Assembly (NCBI RefSeq): GCF_002506515.1
Contig: NZ_DAXS01000047.1
Location: 1-14,069 of the forward strand
Length of the DNA stretch: 14,069 nucleotides
Source of the DNA: Caldivirga sp. UBA161
GTDB taxonomy: Archaea; Thermoproteota; Thermoprotei; Thermoproteales; Thermocladiaceae
Direction: 5' to 3'
Shown here in pieces: positions 6,948 through 13,674 of this stretch (within the stretch, counting starts at the first letter, position 1; every line of letters starts with the position of its first letter). A program made the position numbers and the translations under genes. Below the pieces are notes generated by a model. The model did no database searches and had not been told where the DNA came from. It saw nothing but the letters and a program-made list of their open reading frames with translations.

Positions 6948-8294
6948 TTAGGCTACTGCCATTATTAATGAGTAAAGCATCCTCCACTGCACTGAAATAC
7001 CGTACGCAACCCCCGCTAAAGCAGCCATTATTACCCAAACCTTAGCCTTGGGCTTAGCCCTACTCATGGCGAGGACAAGGACTAGGGGTACTAGGGCGGC
7101 AAACTGCATTGTGTAGTAGCTGTAGAGTGTGGTGTCCCCAAGTATGAAAATTAACCAGTAACCTAACCAAATGGTTAGTAGCATAACTGGTATAGATAAT
7201 TCATTTATTGTTAATCTGCTAAATAACCTACCCCTAATATGCGGCTCAATTAAGATTACTGAGTAAGCCACCGCAACCAGGTATGCGCCTGGAAGCCCCA
7301 TAGCATACAAGGGGGGTGTTACATTATTAACGAAAGCGTCAACACCAATTAGCCAGTCAAATGGATTAGAGGCCACTGGGCCAGGGGGCCTTGGTTCAGT
7401 GAACCACTTTAGGTAGAAGAATACGTCTGATACGTAATTGTGAATACCCCCCACTAGGTAGACTATTGGTAATTGAGGTATTAGGAACACTATGAAGGCT
7501 AGGGCAATGTAGATTAAGCCCCATATGCCATTCCTCCTATAAGTCTCCAAGTAAGCTCCAGCCAATACTGTGAAGACGCCTGGATACTTACTTGCCACAG
7601 CTAGGCCGCTGGCTATGGCTGAGGCAGTATACCTCCTCGTGAAGTACATGTAGGCTGTTAATAGTGTGAAGAAGCCCACGTAGACGTCTAGGAGCGCTAT
7701 TATGCCCACATCCCTGAATGTTGCATCCATTAGTAGTGCCACTGAGGCTAGGGAGGCGTAGGCAATGTTATTACTTATCCTTAAGGCTATGTAGTATACT
7801 AGTATTAGCATTAGCGCTGAGAGTATCATTGAGGGAACCCTCCAGCTAATAGGCTTATCACCCAGCAATAGCATTGAGAGGACCATGAAGTACTTGCCAA
7901 ACCACGGGTGCTCAATATTGAGGTAAGTTACTATGCTTTGCTTATCAGGATAATAGTAGCCAAATCTAACTATGCATGTTGAATTATCTAATATACCCCT
8001 TAATTGGCTGTAGGTCACATTATTGTACCACGCCATTAAATTATCCTTATAGTATATGGCTGGTACAGCATCAGTGATATTACATGGCGGTGAGGGGGCC
8101 ACTGTGACACCATAATTGGCTAAGTACTTACCTAACCCAACCTCATTTATGAAATTCCTAGCGGCTGAAACATACCAGATCTCATCGCTAGTGTAGGAGT
8201 TTAAGTGGGGTTGAATGGCAACTAGGTAAAGCGTGAAAACCACCAGCACTATGACTAGCGGTAACCACCTCTTCAATAAGCTTAATATAGCCAT
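6948..8294 (-). CDS. GT-C membrane glycosyltransferase, PMT/ArnT-like
   Basis: This is a 448-residue polytopic membrane protein with roughly 9-11 hydrophobic segments, resembling the lipid-phosphate-sugar-dependent glycosyltransferases of the PMT/ArnT (GT39/GT83-like) fold. The first outside loop follows helix 1 (about 11-28) and carries the acidic motif SDEIWY (Asp37, Glu38), the expected catalytic site of GT-C enzymes. Further family marks are the IEHPWFGKY motif (128-135), WRVPS (151-155) and the ALLDVYVGFF segment around Asp203. Four N-X-S/T sequons (N72, N92, N104 and one near NNVTPP) lie in presumed outside loops. A TTATTAA box 29 bases before the ATG suggests leaderless transcription. 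The substrate is unknown; a role in surface protein or lipid glycosylation is inferred from the fold and from the divergent sugar-aminotransferase gene. Confidence 0.8.
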   Translation of the reverse strand: MAILSLLKRWLPLVIVLVVFTLYLVAIQPHLNSYTSDEIWYVSAARNFINEVGLGKYLANYGVTVAPSPPCNITDAVPAIYYKDNLMAWYNNVTYSQLRGILDNSTCIVRFGYYYPDKQSIVTYLNIEHPWFGKYFMVLSMLLLGDKPISWRVPSMILSALMLILVYYIALRISNNIAYASLASVALLMDATFRDVGIIALLDVYVGFFTLLTAYMYFTRRYTASAIASGLAVASKYPGVFTVLAGAYLETYRRNGIWGLIYIALAFIVFLIPQLPIVYLVGGIHNYVSDVFFYLKWFTEPRPPGPVASNPFDWLIGVDAFVNNVTPPLYAMGLPGAYLVAVAYSVILIEPHIRGRLFSRLTINELSIPVMLLTIWLGYWLIFILGDTTLYSYYTMQFAALVPLVLVLAMSRAKPKAKVWVIMAALAGVAYGISVQWRMLYSLIMAVA

Positions 8295-8299
8295 AACGT

Positions 8300-8319
8300 A
8301 GGCTTAAAGCCTAGGCTTA
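8300..8319. repeat. Short inverted and direct repeat between divergent genes
   Basis: AGGCTTAAAGCCT (8300-8312) is a perfect inverted repeat around a central A. AGGCTTA recurs 13 bases later (8313-8319). The repeats lie between the ATG of the glycosyltransferase and its TATA-like box, a position where a bound protein would block transcription. Operator function is a guess. Confidence 0.3.
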
Positions 8320-8323
8320 ATAA
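8317..8323 (-). promoter_or_regulatory. TATA-like box of the glycosyltransferase
   Basis: Minus-strand TTATTAA starts 29 bases before the ATG at 8294. The surrounding AAAATAATTATTAAG is the most AT-rich part of this intergenic region. Its lower-coordinate end overlaps the second AGGCTTA repeat. Confidence 0.45.
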
Positions 8324-8364
8324 TTATTTTTCTAATGAATTAATGAAGCAGGTTTGAATGCTAG

Positions 8365-8372
8365 CTTAAAAA
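8365..8372 (+). promoter_or_regulatory. TATA-like box of the DegT-family gene
   Basis: CTTAAAAA begins 28 bases before the ATG at 8393, consistent with leaderless initiation. GGAG at 8386-8389 is too close to the ATG to be needed as a ribosome site. Confidence 0.55.
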
Positions 8373-8392
8373 CCCATACCCAATAGGAGCAT

Positions 8393-9580
8393 ATGAATGA
8401 GGCTAAGAGGATTCTTAGGTTCAAGCCCTGGATAACTGAGGAAGATGCGAAGGCCGTAGTGGATGCGTTAATGAGCGGTAACCTAGTTTCACCATACGGT
8501 AAGTATGGTAAGCTGCTTGAGGATGAATTAGCCAAGTACCTCAACACTAAGCATGCATTAGCAGTCTCAAGTGGAACAACAGCACTTCACCTAGCCCTAA
8601 GGGCGATTAACGTTGGGCCTGGTGATGAGGTTATTGTACCAGCTTTCACTTTCCTAGCCACTGCTTCAGCTGTACTGCATTCAAATGCTGTACCAGTATT
8701 TGCTGATATTTCCCTTGAAACCCTTGGCCTTGATGCAGGTAGTGTTGAGTCTAAGATTAGTGATAGGACTAAGGCAATAATAGTCGTCCACATGGCTGGT
8801 ATGCCTGCTGAAATGGGTGACTTAATTAAGGTTGCTAAGGAGCATAACCTATACTTAATTGAGGATACTGCCCAAGCCCTAGGTGCAGTTTATAGGGGTG
8901 TTAAGGCTGGTGCCTTAGGTGACTTGGGTACATTCAGCTTCTACCCAACTAAGACAATAACCAGTAGTGAGGGGGGTGCAGTATCCACTAATTCCATTGA
9001 ATTGGCTAATAGGGTTAGGTTGCTTAGGAGTCATGGTGAAACCAGCAAGTACTATTATGAGGAGTTGGGCTACAACTTCAGGATGGGTGAACTGCAGGCT
9101 GCCTTAGCTTACTCCCAACTCCTTAGGGTGGAGGAGATTATTAGGAGGAAGGAGGCCTTCGCCAAGGCTTTAACTGAGGAGTTAAGTGGGTTGGATAATG
9201 ATTTACTAATCCTACCTAAGCCAAAACCCTACGTTAGGCATGCCTGGCACATTTACCAAATGCTACTAACCAATGGGGTTAAGGCACCTAGGGATAAGGT
9301 TGTTGATGAACTTAAGGCCAGGGGTATTGAGGCAGTGACTGTAGCCTACCCAATACCACTTTACAGGACTCCATTATTCATTAATAGGATTGGGTATGGT
9401 AAGGGTTGCCCATGGTCATGCCCATTCTACGGTAGGGAGGTTAAGTATGAGCCACTACCCAACACTGAGGAAGCTACTAGGAGAATACTAGGTATACTAG
9501 TGTCACCACACTTCACTGAGTATGATGCAGTATATGCAGCTAAGGTAATTAAGGAGGTGTTAACTCAATTAAGGGCCTAG
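8393..9580 (+). CDS. DegT/DnrJ/EryC1-family sugar aminotransferase
   Basis: This is a PLP-dependent aminotransferase of the fold type I DegT/DnrJ/EryC1/StrS family, which usually aminates keto-sugars on nucleotide carriers. It has 395 residues, a typical length. Visible marks are SSGTTALHLALR (59-70) binding the PLP phosphate, IEDTAQALGA (156-165) with Asp158 and Gln161 at the pyridine ring, and SFYPTKTITSSEGGA (182-196) where Lys187 forms the Schiff base. The conserved HGE and YNFRMGELQAA segments follow. The C-terminal part has GCPWSCPFYGR, a cysteine-containing segment seen in several archaeal members. The start is a leaderless ATG behind a CTTAAAAA box. Divergent pairing with a membrane glycosyltransferase suggests amino-sugar supply for surface glycans, but no other sugar gene is nearby. 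The substrate remains unassigned. Confidence 0.9.
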   Translation: MNEAKRILRFKPWITEEDAKAVVDALMSGNLVSPYGKYGKLLEDELAKYLNTKHALAVSSGTTALHLALRAINVGPGDEVIVPAFTFLATASAVLHSNAVPVFADISLETLGLDAGSVESKISDRTKAIIVVHMAGMPAEMGDLIKVAKEHNLYLIEDTAQALGAVYRGVKAGALGDLGTFSFYPTKTITSSEGGAVSTNSIELANRVRLLRSHGETSKYYYEELGYNFRMGELQAALAYSQLLRVEEIIRRKEAFAKALTEELSGLDNDLLILPKPKPYVRHAWHIYQMLLTNGVKAPRDKVVDELKARGIEAVTVAYPIPLYRTPLFINRIGYGKGCPWSCPFYGREVKYEPLPNTEEATRRILGILVSPHFTEYDAVYAAKVIKEVLTQLRA

Positions 9581-9653
9581 GAATTAATGCCTATGCAATG
9601 AGGGCATGCCTCAGCTTTAGCACAACCTATTTACTCTTACCACTCATGATGGG

Positions 9654-9680
9654 TAATGGTTTAGTAATGAGTAATGGTTT
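9654..9680 (+). repeat. Direct repeat TAATGGTTT before the ThiN-protein gene
   Basis: TAATGGTTT occurs at 9654-9662 and again at 9672-9680, starts 18 bases apart, with a partial copy TAATG at 9665-9669 between them. The second copy runs into the TATA-like box. This is a plausible operator for autoregulation by the downstream HTH protein, not proven. Confidence 0.4.
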
Positions 9681-9684
9681 TTAA
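9678..9684 (+). promoter_or_regulatory. TATA-like box of the HTH-ThiN gene
   Basis: TTTTTAA begins 27 bases before TTG 9705, so transcription would start at or beside that codon. This supports TTG as a leaderless start over the in-frame GTG at 9714. Confidence 0.45.
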
Positions 9685-9704
9685 GTTAAGGATCCTCAGT
9701 TAGC

Positions 9705-10640
9705 TTGATTAATGTGCTTAACCTGGGCTTGGAGTTCCTGGTTGATGAAGTCATACCGTTGATTAAGGCTGAGGTGGCTAGGGAGCTTGCTGAAAGGGGT
9801 TACTCTCAATCTAGGATAGCTAAGATACTTGGTGTTACTCAACCAATGGTTAATAGGCTAATGAACCAGTATGAGTATTACGTTGAGAAGGCTAGGAAAC
9901 TGAACCTATGGGACATGGTGGTTAATGTTAGTAGGGCTGTGGTTGAAATGATTACTAATGACCGCTATGATGATGCATCAAAGTACATTATGAACACTCT
10001 ACTAATGGACTTAGCCGGCCTAAGGCTCTGTAATGCGCATAGGATGGTTAAAGTAGACATACCAGCCAACTGCAATGTATGCTCAATACTAGTAATGCAT
10101 AGGGATGCCGTAATCATGAATGTTGAGGAGGCCATTAAGATCCTTGAAGCTAACCCTGAGGTTTCACTACTGGTGCCGGGTGTCTTAATGAATATAGCTG
10201 AGGCAATACCCAACCCAAGGGATTCAAGTGATGTGGCTGCTGTACCAGGTAGGATTGATAAGGTTAATGGGAGGGTGAAGGCATGGAATCCACCAACCTA
10301 TGGGGCCAGTGGGCATTTGGCAATGATACTCATAGGCATTTCACGCAATGACCCATCTACAAGGGCTGTGGCGTCGGTTAGGTGGGGGAGCGATGTGGAG
10401 GAGGCCATTAAGGCCCTTGGGTGGAGTATGGTAAAGACTAGTGGTTCAATGAAGCCCAGTGAGGAGGAGGTGATTAGTAGGGTTGTTTCAGCCTACGTGG
10501 CCAGTAAGCCTAAGGTTGTCGCTGACACTGGGGGTTATGGTGTTGAACCAATAACCTACGTATTCGGCAGTAATGCAGTTGAGGTTGCACTTAGCATTGT
10601 TTCACTGGCCAAGGAGGCGGCTAAACTAGCTAAGAAGTGA
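9705..10640 (+). CDS. HTH-ThiN protein, probable thiamine regulator ThiR
   Basis: The 311-residue protein has an N-terminal helix-turn-helix at about 28-53 (RGYSQSRIAKILGVTQ then NRLMNQ). A middle part has three cysteines (C109, C123, C126 in NCNVC) that could bind metal. A C-terminal ThiN domain spans about 175-308. ThiN marks are YGASGHLAMIL (199-209), a DPSTRAVASVRW stretch (216-227) and ADTGGYGVEPITYVFG (273-288). In archaea, HTH-ThiN proteins have been described as thiamine-phosphate-sensing repressors (ThiR), while free or ThiD-fused ThiN is thiamine-phosphate synthase. Enzymes, as I recall, often read DRGG-GKEP where this protein has DTGGYGVEP. Loss of Arg and Lys there favours the regulator role, though I cannot exclude activity. 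The start is TTG, placed by the promoter; GTG 9714 is an alternative. No thiamine biosynthesis gene is adjacent. Confidence 0.78.
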   Translation: MINVLNLGLEFLVDEVIPLIKAEVARELAERGYSQSRIAKILGVTQPMVNRLMNQYEYYVEKARKLNLWDMVVNVSRAVVEMITNDRYDDASKYIMNTLLMDLAGLRLCNAHRMVKVDIPANCNVCSILVMHRDAVIMNVEEAIKILEANPEVSLLVPGVLMNIAEAIPNPRDSSDVAAVPGRIDKVNGRVKAWNPPTYGASGHLAMILIGISRNDPSTRAVASVRWGSDVEEAIKALGWSMVKTSGSMKPSEEEVISRVVSAYVASKPKVVADTGGYGVEPITYVFGSNAVEVALSIVSLAKEAAKLAKK

Positions 10641-10681
10641 TTAATTTAAATTCAAGGCCCCTTGGGTTTAAGTACTGAGTT

Positions 10682-11794
10682 TTAATATGGGGCCGTCACT
10701 GTTTTAGTAAACATGAATTTCACGCCCTCAGCCTTAAGTCCATTGAGGACTTGCCTCAATACATCCTTATTCATAATGTAGGCCTCCTCAATTGGGAGTA
10801 GGCCATTACCCTTAACCACACCCCTAGCCACTAAGTCAGATACTATGGCTGCCGTGAAGCCAGTTAACCTAGCCATTGACGTGAAGCCGCCGCTGGCGTA
10901 ATCAATGCCCTCGAAGGCAACTCTGGCTGGTTCACCATTAATAGTACCCTTCGCCTCAACCACGGTTAATGAGAAGTCCTCAACACCCTGCTTAAGAATA
11001 CTGCCCAATGACTTGACTAGTGACTCATTATTTAGTAGGCTAATGTCCTTAAGAATCCTCATAACCTCCAAGTGCCTACTCCACCTAATGGTCCTCTCAT
11101 ACATCATCTTAATACCCTTGAAATGCTTGGGTATGGTGGCTATTAGTGTTGATAAGCCGTCAGTGTAGAATTCCGAGAATTCACCATCAATTAGCCAAGT
11201 CCTGAATGGGTAAATAAGCGATAATGGGTCAACCTCCTTAAACTCACCATTAATCATAATTGTGGCTGGCCTTACATACTCATCAATAGTACTCTCAATG
11301 GAGAATAGTAACTCATAGTAAAGCGGCGGCCTTGGATTCACTGGATTACCGCCAACGTGAATCCCCAACTCCTCAACAGTATCCAACTCTGAGGCCGCTG
11401 CAATGGCTAATAGGTTTGTTAAGCCTGGAGCCCAACCACAGGCTGGTATCACCAGTGGCCCATTATTAATCCTCTCAGCAATTCCACTATCATATTTCCA
11501 TAGGAATATTAAATCAATGACCTTAGCCCCATAATCATGAAGCTTTAAAACCAGTGAATCAGCAATGGACTGCGGTACAGCTGTTAATACCACATCGGAA
11601 TTACTGGCAATCCTCCTGGCGGCATCATCATTCATTACATCAGCCTTAACTGCATTAGCCCCTAGGCTTAATGCACTGTTAACGGCCTCACTTGACTTAT
11701 CATAACCCCACACCTCATGGTTAGTGTGCTTAATTAAGTAATATAAGGCCGCCCTACCCATTGGACCCAAACCCACTACTGCAACCACACCCAT
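10682..11794 (-). CDS. Saccharopine dehydrogenase-like / lysine 6-dehydrogenase-like oxidoreductase
   Basis: This NAD(P)-dependent amino-acid dehydrogenase of the saccharopine dehydrogenase family has 370 residues, close to bacterial lysine 6-dehydrogenase length. The Rossmann dinucleotide motif is GLGPMGR (8-14), with Asp32 after the second strand favouring NAD. The family turn PACGWAPGLTNLLA (117-130) links the Rossmann domain to the substrate domain. The latter contains GIHVGGNP, the IDEYVRPATIMINGE segment and a C-terminal GFTSMARLTGFTAAIV helix region. Whether it deaminates lysine, reduces saccharopine-like adducts or acts on another amine cannot be told. ATG 11794 lies 28 bases from AATAAAAG, so the message is probably leaderless. 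It converges on the HTH-ThiN gene with a 41-base gap. No lysine-pathway gene is nearby. Confidence 0.78.
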   Translation of the reverse strand: MGVVAVVGLGPMGRAALYYLIKHTNHEVWGYDKSSEAVNSALSLGANAVKADVMNDDAARRIASNSDVVLTAVPQSIADSLVLKLHDYGAKVIDLIFLWKYDSGIAERINNGPLVIPACGWAPGLTNLLAIAAASELDTVEELGIHVGGNPVNPRPPLYYELLFSIESTIDEYVRPATIMINGEFKEVDPLSLIYPFRTWLIDGEFSEFYTDGLSTLIATIPKHFKGIKMMYERTIRWSRHLEVMRILKDISLLNNESLVKSLGSILKQGVEDFSLTVVEAKGTINGEPARVAFEGIDYASGGFTSMARLTGFTAAIVSDLVARGVVKGNGLLPIEEAYIMNKDVLRQVLNGLKAEGVKFMFTKTVTAPY

Positions 11795-11814
11795 AATTCC
11801 GTTTACCCCCTACG

Positions 11815-11822
11815 CTTTTATT
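11815..11822 (-). promoter_or_regulatory. TATA-like box of the lysine-dehydrogenase-like gene
   Basis: Minus-strand AATAAAAG starts 28 bases before the ATG at 11794, the same distance as at the other first genes of the window. Confidence 0.45.
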
Positions 11823-11846
11823 TCATTTATGATTGAGCGTATGGGC

Positions 11847-11942
11847 TTAGCCCTCAGCCACCGGCTTAATGGCGAGCGGGTCATGGGGCTCCTTCAACTC
11901 CAACGGCACAGCCCACGTTGGTGCGAGGAGGCATCCTTTATC
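11847..11942 (-). pseudogene. Possible transposase (TnpB-like) C-terminal tail relic
   Basis: This roughly 95-base block is clearly richer in G+C than the AT-rich DNA to its right. On the minus strand it encodes DKGCLLAPTWAVPLELKEP followed by HDPLAIKPVAEG and a stop. It has no start codon of its own; the frame closes at a TAG about 27 bases upstream. Proline-rich tails of this kind with an LAAP-like start occur at the ends of some archaeal IS200/IS605 TnpB proteins, as far as I recall. No zinc-ribbon or RuvC motif remains, so the assignment is weak. It may equally be the tail of some other lost gene. Confidence 0.25.
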
Positions 11943-12188
11943 AGTAAAAATTACTATAATCAACTATAAAAAAGACTCATATTAAAACAAAAAGGATCCA
12001 GCCCATTAGCATTAACTTAATAAGCCTATAATGCATTCACTCAACTTAAGTAGAATGTATTTACACGGTTTTGGCTCAATACGTGAAAGATCTTACCCTC
12101 AATTGTGCTTTACTAATATTAATCATGAGGCAAGCCTATCTTGAGGAGTAAGGCACTCACCCTTATTCTGGCATTAATTATATTAAGG
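11943..12188. other. AT-rich intergenic stretch without a recognisable gene
   Basis: This stretch is AT-rich, with runs such as CTATAAAAAAG near 11965. I found no frame with protein-like composition longer than about 26 codons. A TTG-started hydrophobic frame (12141-12221) overlaps the next gene, but it contains that gene's own promoter. Confidence 0.5.
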
Positions 12189-12196
12189 TTTATTAA
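12189..12196 (+). promoter_or_regulatory. TATA-like box of the two-helix membrane protein
   Basis: TTTATTAA begins 29 bases before the ATG at 12218, matching the leaderless spacing. No SD sequence is present in front of the ATG. Confidence 0.45.
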
Positions 12197-12217
12197 CCCT
12201 ATGTGGATTAAACCAGT

Positions 12218-12688
12218 ATGAGGAGGGGATTATTAGTAGCAGGTATTGCACTTATTGTGGTGGCATTAGTATTCTTCATAGTTGGTGCTTACATTATTGG
12301 TAAAACCTTTAAACCATTAACCACAACAGCAGCATTAAATCCTGGTGAGAATATAACAATTGGCGTTGCATCACCGGGAAAGGCATTAACAATATACTAC
12401 TCAAGCTCAATAAATAAGCCACTGAGGATATATAGTAACGAGTCTGGCTTCATGATTACTACGTATAGGGATGGTTACTATGTTGTAGTCTTCACAATGC
12501 TTAACGGAACCAGTGTGCTATACTTGATCAATAATTACTCAGTACCCATAACAATTAAATACAGTACAGCTAACTTAGTGATAATATCATCAATAGCAGG
12601 TGGCGTATTGATTCTATTAAGTATAGTGGTAGGCGTAGTTGGTGTAATACTTATAATACTAGGATTAGTATTAAAATCAAGTAGGTAA
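12218..12688 (+). CDS. Membrane-anchored surface protein with two helices, unknown function
   Basis: The 156-residue protein starts with MRRG and a hydrophobic helix at about 4-28. A polar domain follows at about 30-117, rich in Thr, Tyr, Asn and beta-like segments. It ends with a long hydrophobic region (118-152) and the basic end KSSR. The positive N-terminus and basic C-terminus imply that both ends are inside and the middle domain is outside. That domain has four N-X-S/T sequons (N45, N74, N96, N106), consistent with an N-glycosylated surface protein in an archaeon. Start placement rests on the TATA-like box 29 bases upstream. Similar small two-helix proteins are common in Thermoproteales, but I do not recognise a family. 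It is the only intact gene in the decayed right end. Confidence 0.7.
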   Translation: MRRGLLVAGIALIVVALVFFIVGAYIIGKTFKPLTTTAALNPGENITIGVASPGKALTIYYSSSINKPLRIYSNESGFMITTYRDGYYVVVFTMLNGTSVLYLINNYSVPITIKYSTANLVIISSIAGGVLILLSIVVGVVGVILIILGLVLKSSR

Positions 12689-12911
12689 ACCATTAATTAC
12701 ATAGCCATTAAAATGCATTAAATTAATAATCCACACAATAGCACCATTACGTTAAGTGAAGGTAAGCAGAATTATGAATTAGATCCGCAATATGATACTC
12801 ATTAAATTCATTAACGCAATAAAAGATTGAGAAACAAGGCGCGATAACCAACACGGTGGATATGGGAGTATTTCAAAAATTACCGCACCTTTTATTTGAG
12901 TTTATTGGGTG
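12689..12911. other. Intergenic stretch, nothing recognised
   Basis: This stretch is AT-rich and carries no protein-like frame, RNA gene or repeat that I can support. A segment ending AAAGATTGAGAAAC (near 12836) looks slightly like a crenarchaeal CRISPR repeat end but occurs only once. Confidence 0.5.
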
Positions 12912-13138
12912 TTACAGCCCCTTTACGATTTCTAATTTTAGAAAGTTACCCTCCTTATCCCTTTCAATGATTTTCAACCCCTATTATTTAACTTGGAAGG
13001 CGTATTTTAGGGTTAGGAACCAGTCGTAGTCATTAAGTAGGACCTCCACAGCCTCCCCGCATTCCTTAATTTTCTAATGGCGTCAAATACTAGGTTTAGC
13101 GGGCTTCTGGATCCTCCACAGGATTCTATTTTATCCAT
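12912..13138 (-). pseudogene. Broken TusA-like small sulfur-carrier gene
   Basis: The minus strand starts at ATG 13138 with MDKIESCGGSRSPL, continuing NLVFDAIRKLRNAG. Reading then shifts by one base at the G run (13055-13058 in + coordinates) and continues as EAVEVLLNDYDWFLTLKYAF and QVK. Two adjacent stops (TAA, TAG at 12981-12986) follow, and the same frame goes on as GLKIIERDKEGNFLKLEIVK before its final TAA. The reassembled protein would be about 75 residues, the size of TusA/SirA-type sulfur carriers. It has an N-terminal Cys followed by a PL pair, an AI-KL helix and an EVLLNDYDW strand-turn like their pattern. The Cys-Pro-x-Pro motif itself is absent (CGGSRSPL). Its start is 20 bases after the rhodanese fragment, so the pair was probably one operon. 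Family assignment is moderate; breakage is visible directly. Confidence 0.55.
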
Positions 13139-13158
13139 TTTAACCCTGCTTATTACTT

Positions 13159-13406
13159 TCATGGTTTGTTACCTTTCTTAACCGGAGCACCCACTAGGTT
13201 ACCCCACTTGGCCCATGACCCATCATAAACCCTCACAGCTGGGTAACCCAGCAAGTACTTCAGGGCGAGCCACGTGTGTATGCCCTCTTCCCTATCCTAC
13301 AGTAGGTTATGACTTCCTTATCTGGTGTTATTCCGGTATTCTGTACTAGCCTTCTTAATTCTTCAATTGGCTTAAACTCACCGGTTAACTTAAGGCTGTA
13401 AGGAAT
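13159..13406 (-). pseudogene. Rhodanese (thiosulfate sulfurtransferase) C-terminal fragment, frameshifted
   Basis: The minus strand reads, from 13406, the segment LTGEFKPIEELRRL, then GITPDKEVITYCRIGKRA. After a one-base loss at about 13282 it continues HTWLALKYLLGYPAVRVYDG, then SWAKWGNLVGAPVKK and a TGA at 13159-13161. This is the end of the second domain of a two-domain rhodanese. The active-site loop is CRIGKR, with the sulfur-accepting Cys still present, and the VYDGSW-EWG-type ending is characteristic. A TAA at 13407-13409 closes the frame on its N-terminal side, and no first domain is found. About 200 N-terminal residues are therefore missing. Intact enzymes move sulfane sulfur from thiosulfate to cyanide or to carriers such as TusA, which fits the broken neighbour. 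Confidence 0.8.
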
Positions 13407-13442
13407 TTAAGCCATAAGTCCTAGAGGAAAATAATTCTTAGC

Positions 13443-13482
13443 CCACGCGAGTGGATAAGGGAGGCCCATGCTTAAAGCATGG
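13443..13482. repeat. Two adjacent short hairpins
   Basis: CCAC-GCGA-GTGG (13443-13454) forms a four-pair stem with a GNRA-type loop. Twelve bases on, CCATGCTT-A-AAGCATGG (13466-13482) is a perfect eight-pair palindrome. They lie between two pseudogenes in locally GC-richer DNA. Possible meanings are an insertion-sequence end, a structured RNA relic or a terminator; I cannot choose. Confidence 0.4.
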
Positions 13483-13674
13483 TAATAAATCAACACCACA
13501 TCTTTATTCATATTTATTATTCACATGCATTAAGTAAGCTGCTTAATTTTAGCTCAATAATTAATCCATAGGTAATGTACAATAATCCTTAACTTAATAA
13601 TTATATACCTCTTCATCCAATGAGTTTCTCTACCATTAGTAATCTCCATCTAAGCAGTAGCGGAGGTTGCCAGG

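Noticed and set aside
9599..9613. Hairpin TGAGG-GCATG-CCTCA after the DegT-family gene
   Set aside because: Short stem, no following T-run, and too far from the next promoter to call an operator.
9581..9704. Thiamine-pyrophosphate riboswitch before the HTH-ThiN gene
   Set aside because: I see none of the conserved THI-box segments, and the leader is too short because transcription probably starts at the coding sequence.
10653..10664. Inverted repeat CAAGG-CC-CCTTG between convergent genes, possible terminator
   Set aside because: The stem has only five pairs and no T-run on either side; archaeal terminators rely on T-runs.
12141..12221. TTG-started 26-codon hydrophobic frame overlapping the start of the two-helix membrane protein
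   Set aside because: It contains the probable promoter of the next gene and has no start-site support; composition alone explains the hydrophobicity.
12812..12836. Segment resembling the end of a crenarchaeal CRISPR repeat (AAAGATTGAGAAAC)
   Set aside because: It occurs once only; there is no second copy or spacer spacing and no cas gene.
13437..13500. Plus-strand frame PTRVDKGGPCLKHGNKS as another transposase tail
   Set aside because: It is explained by the two hairpins and has no start or recognised motif.
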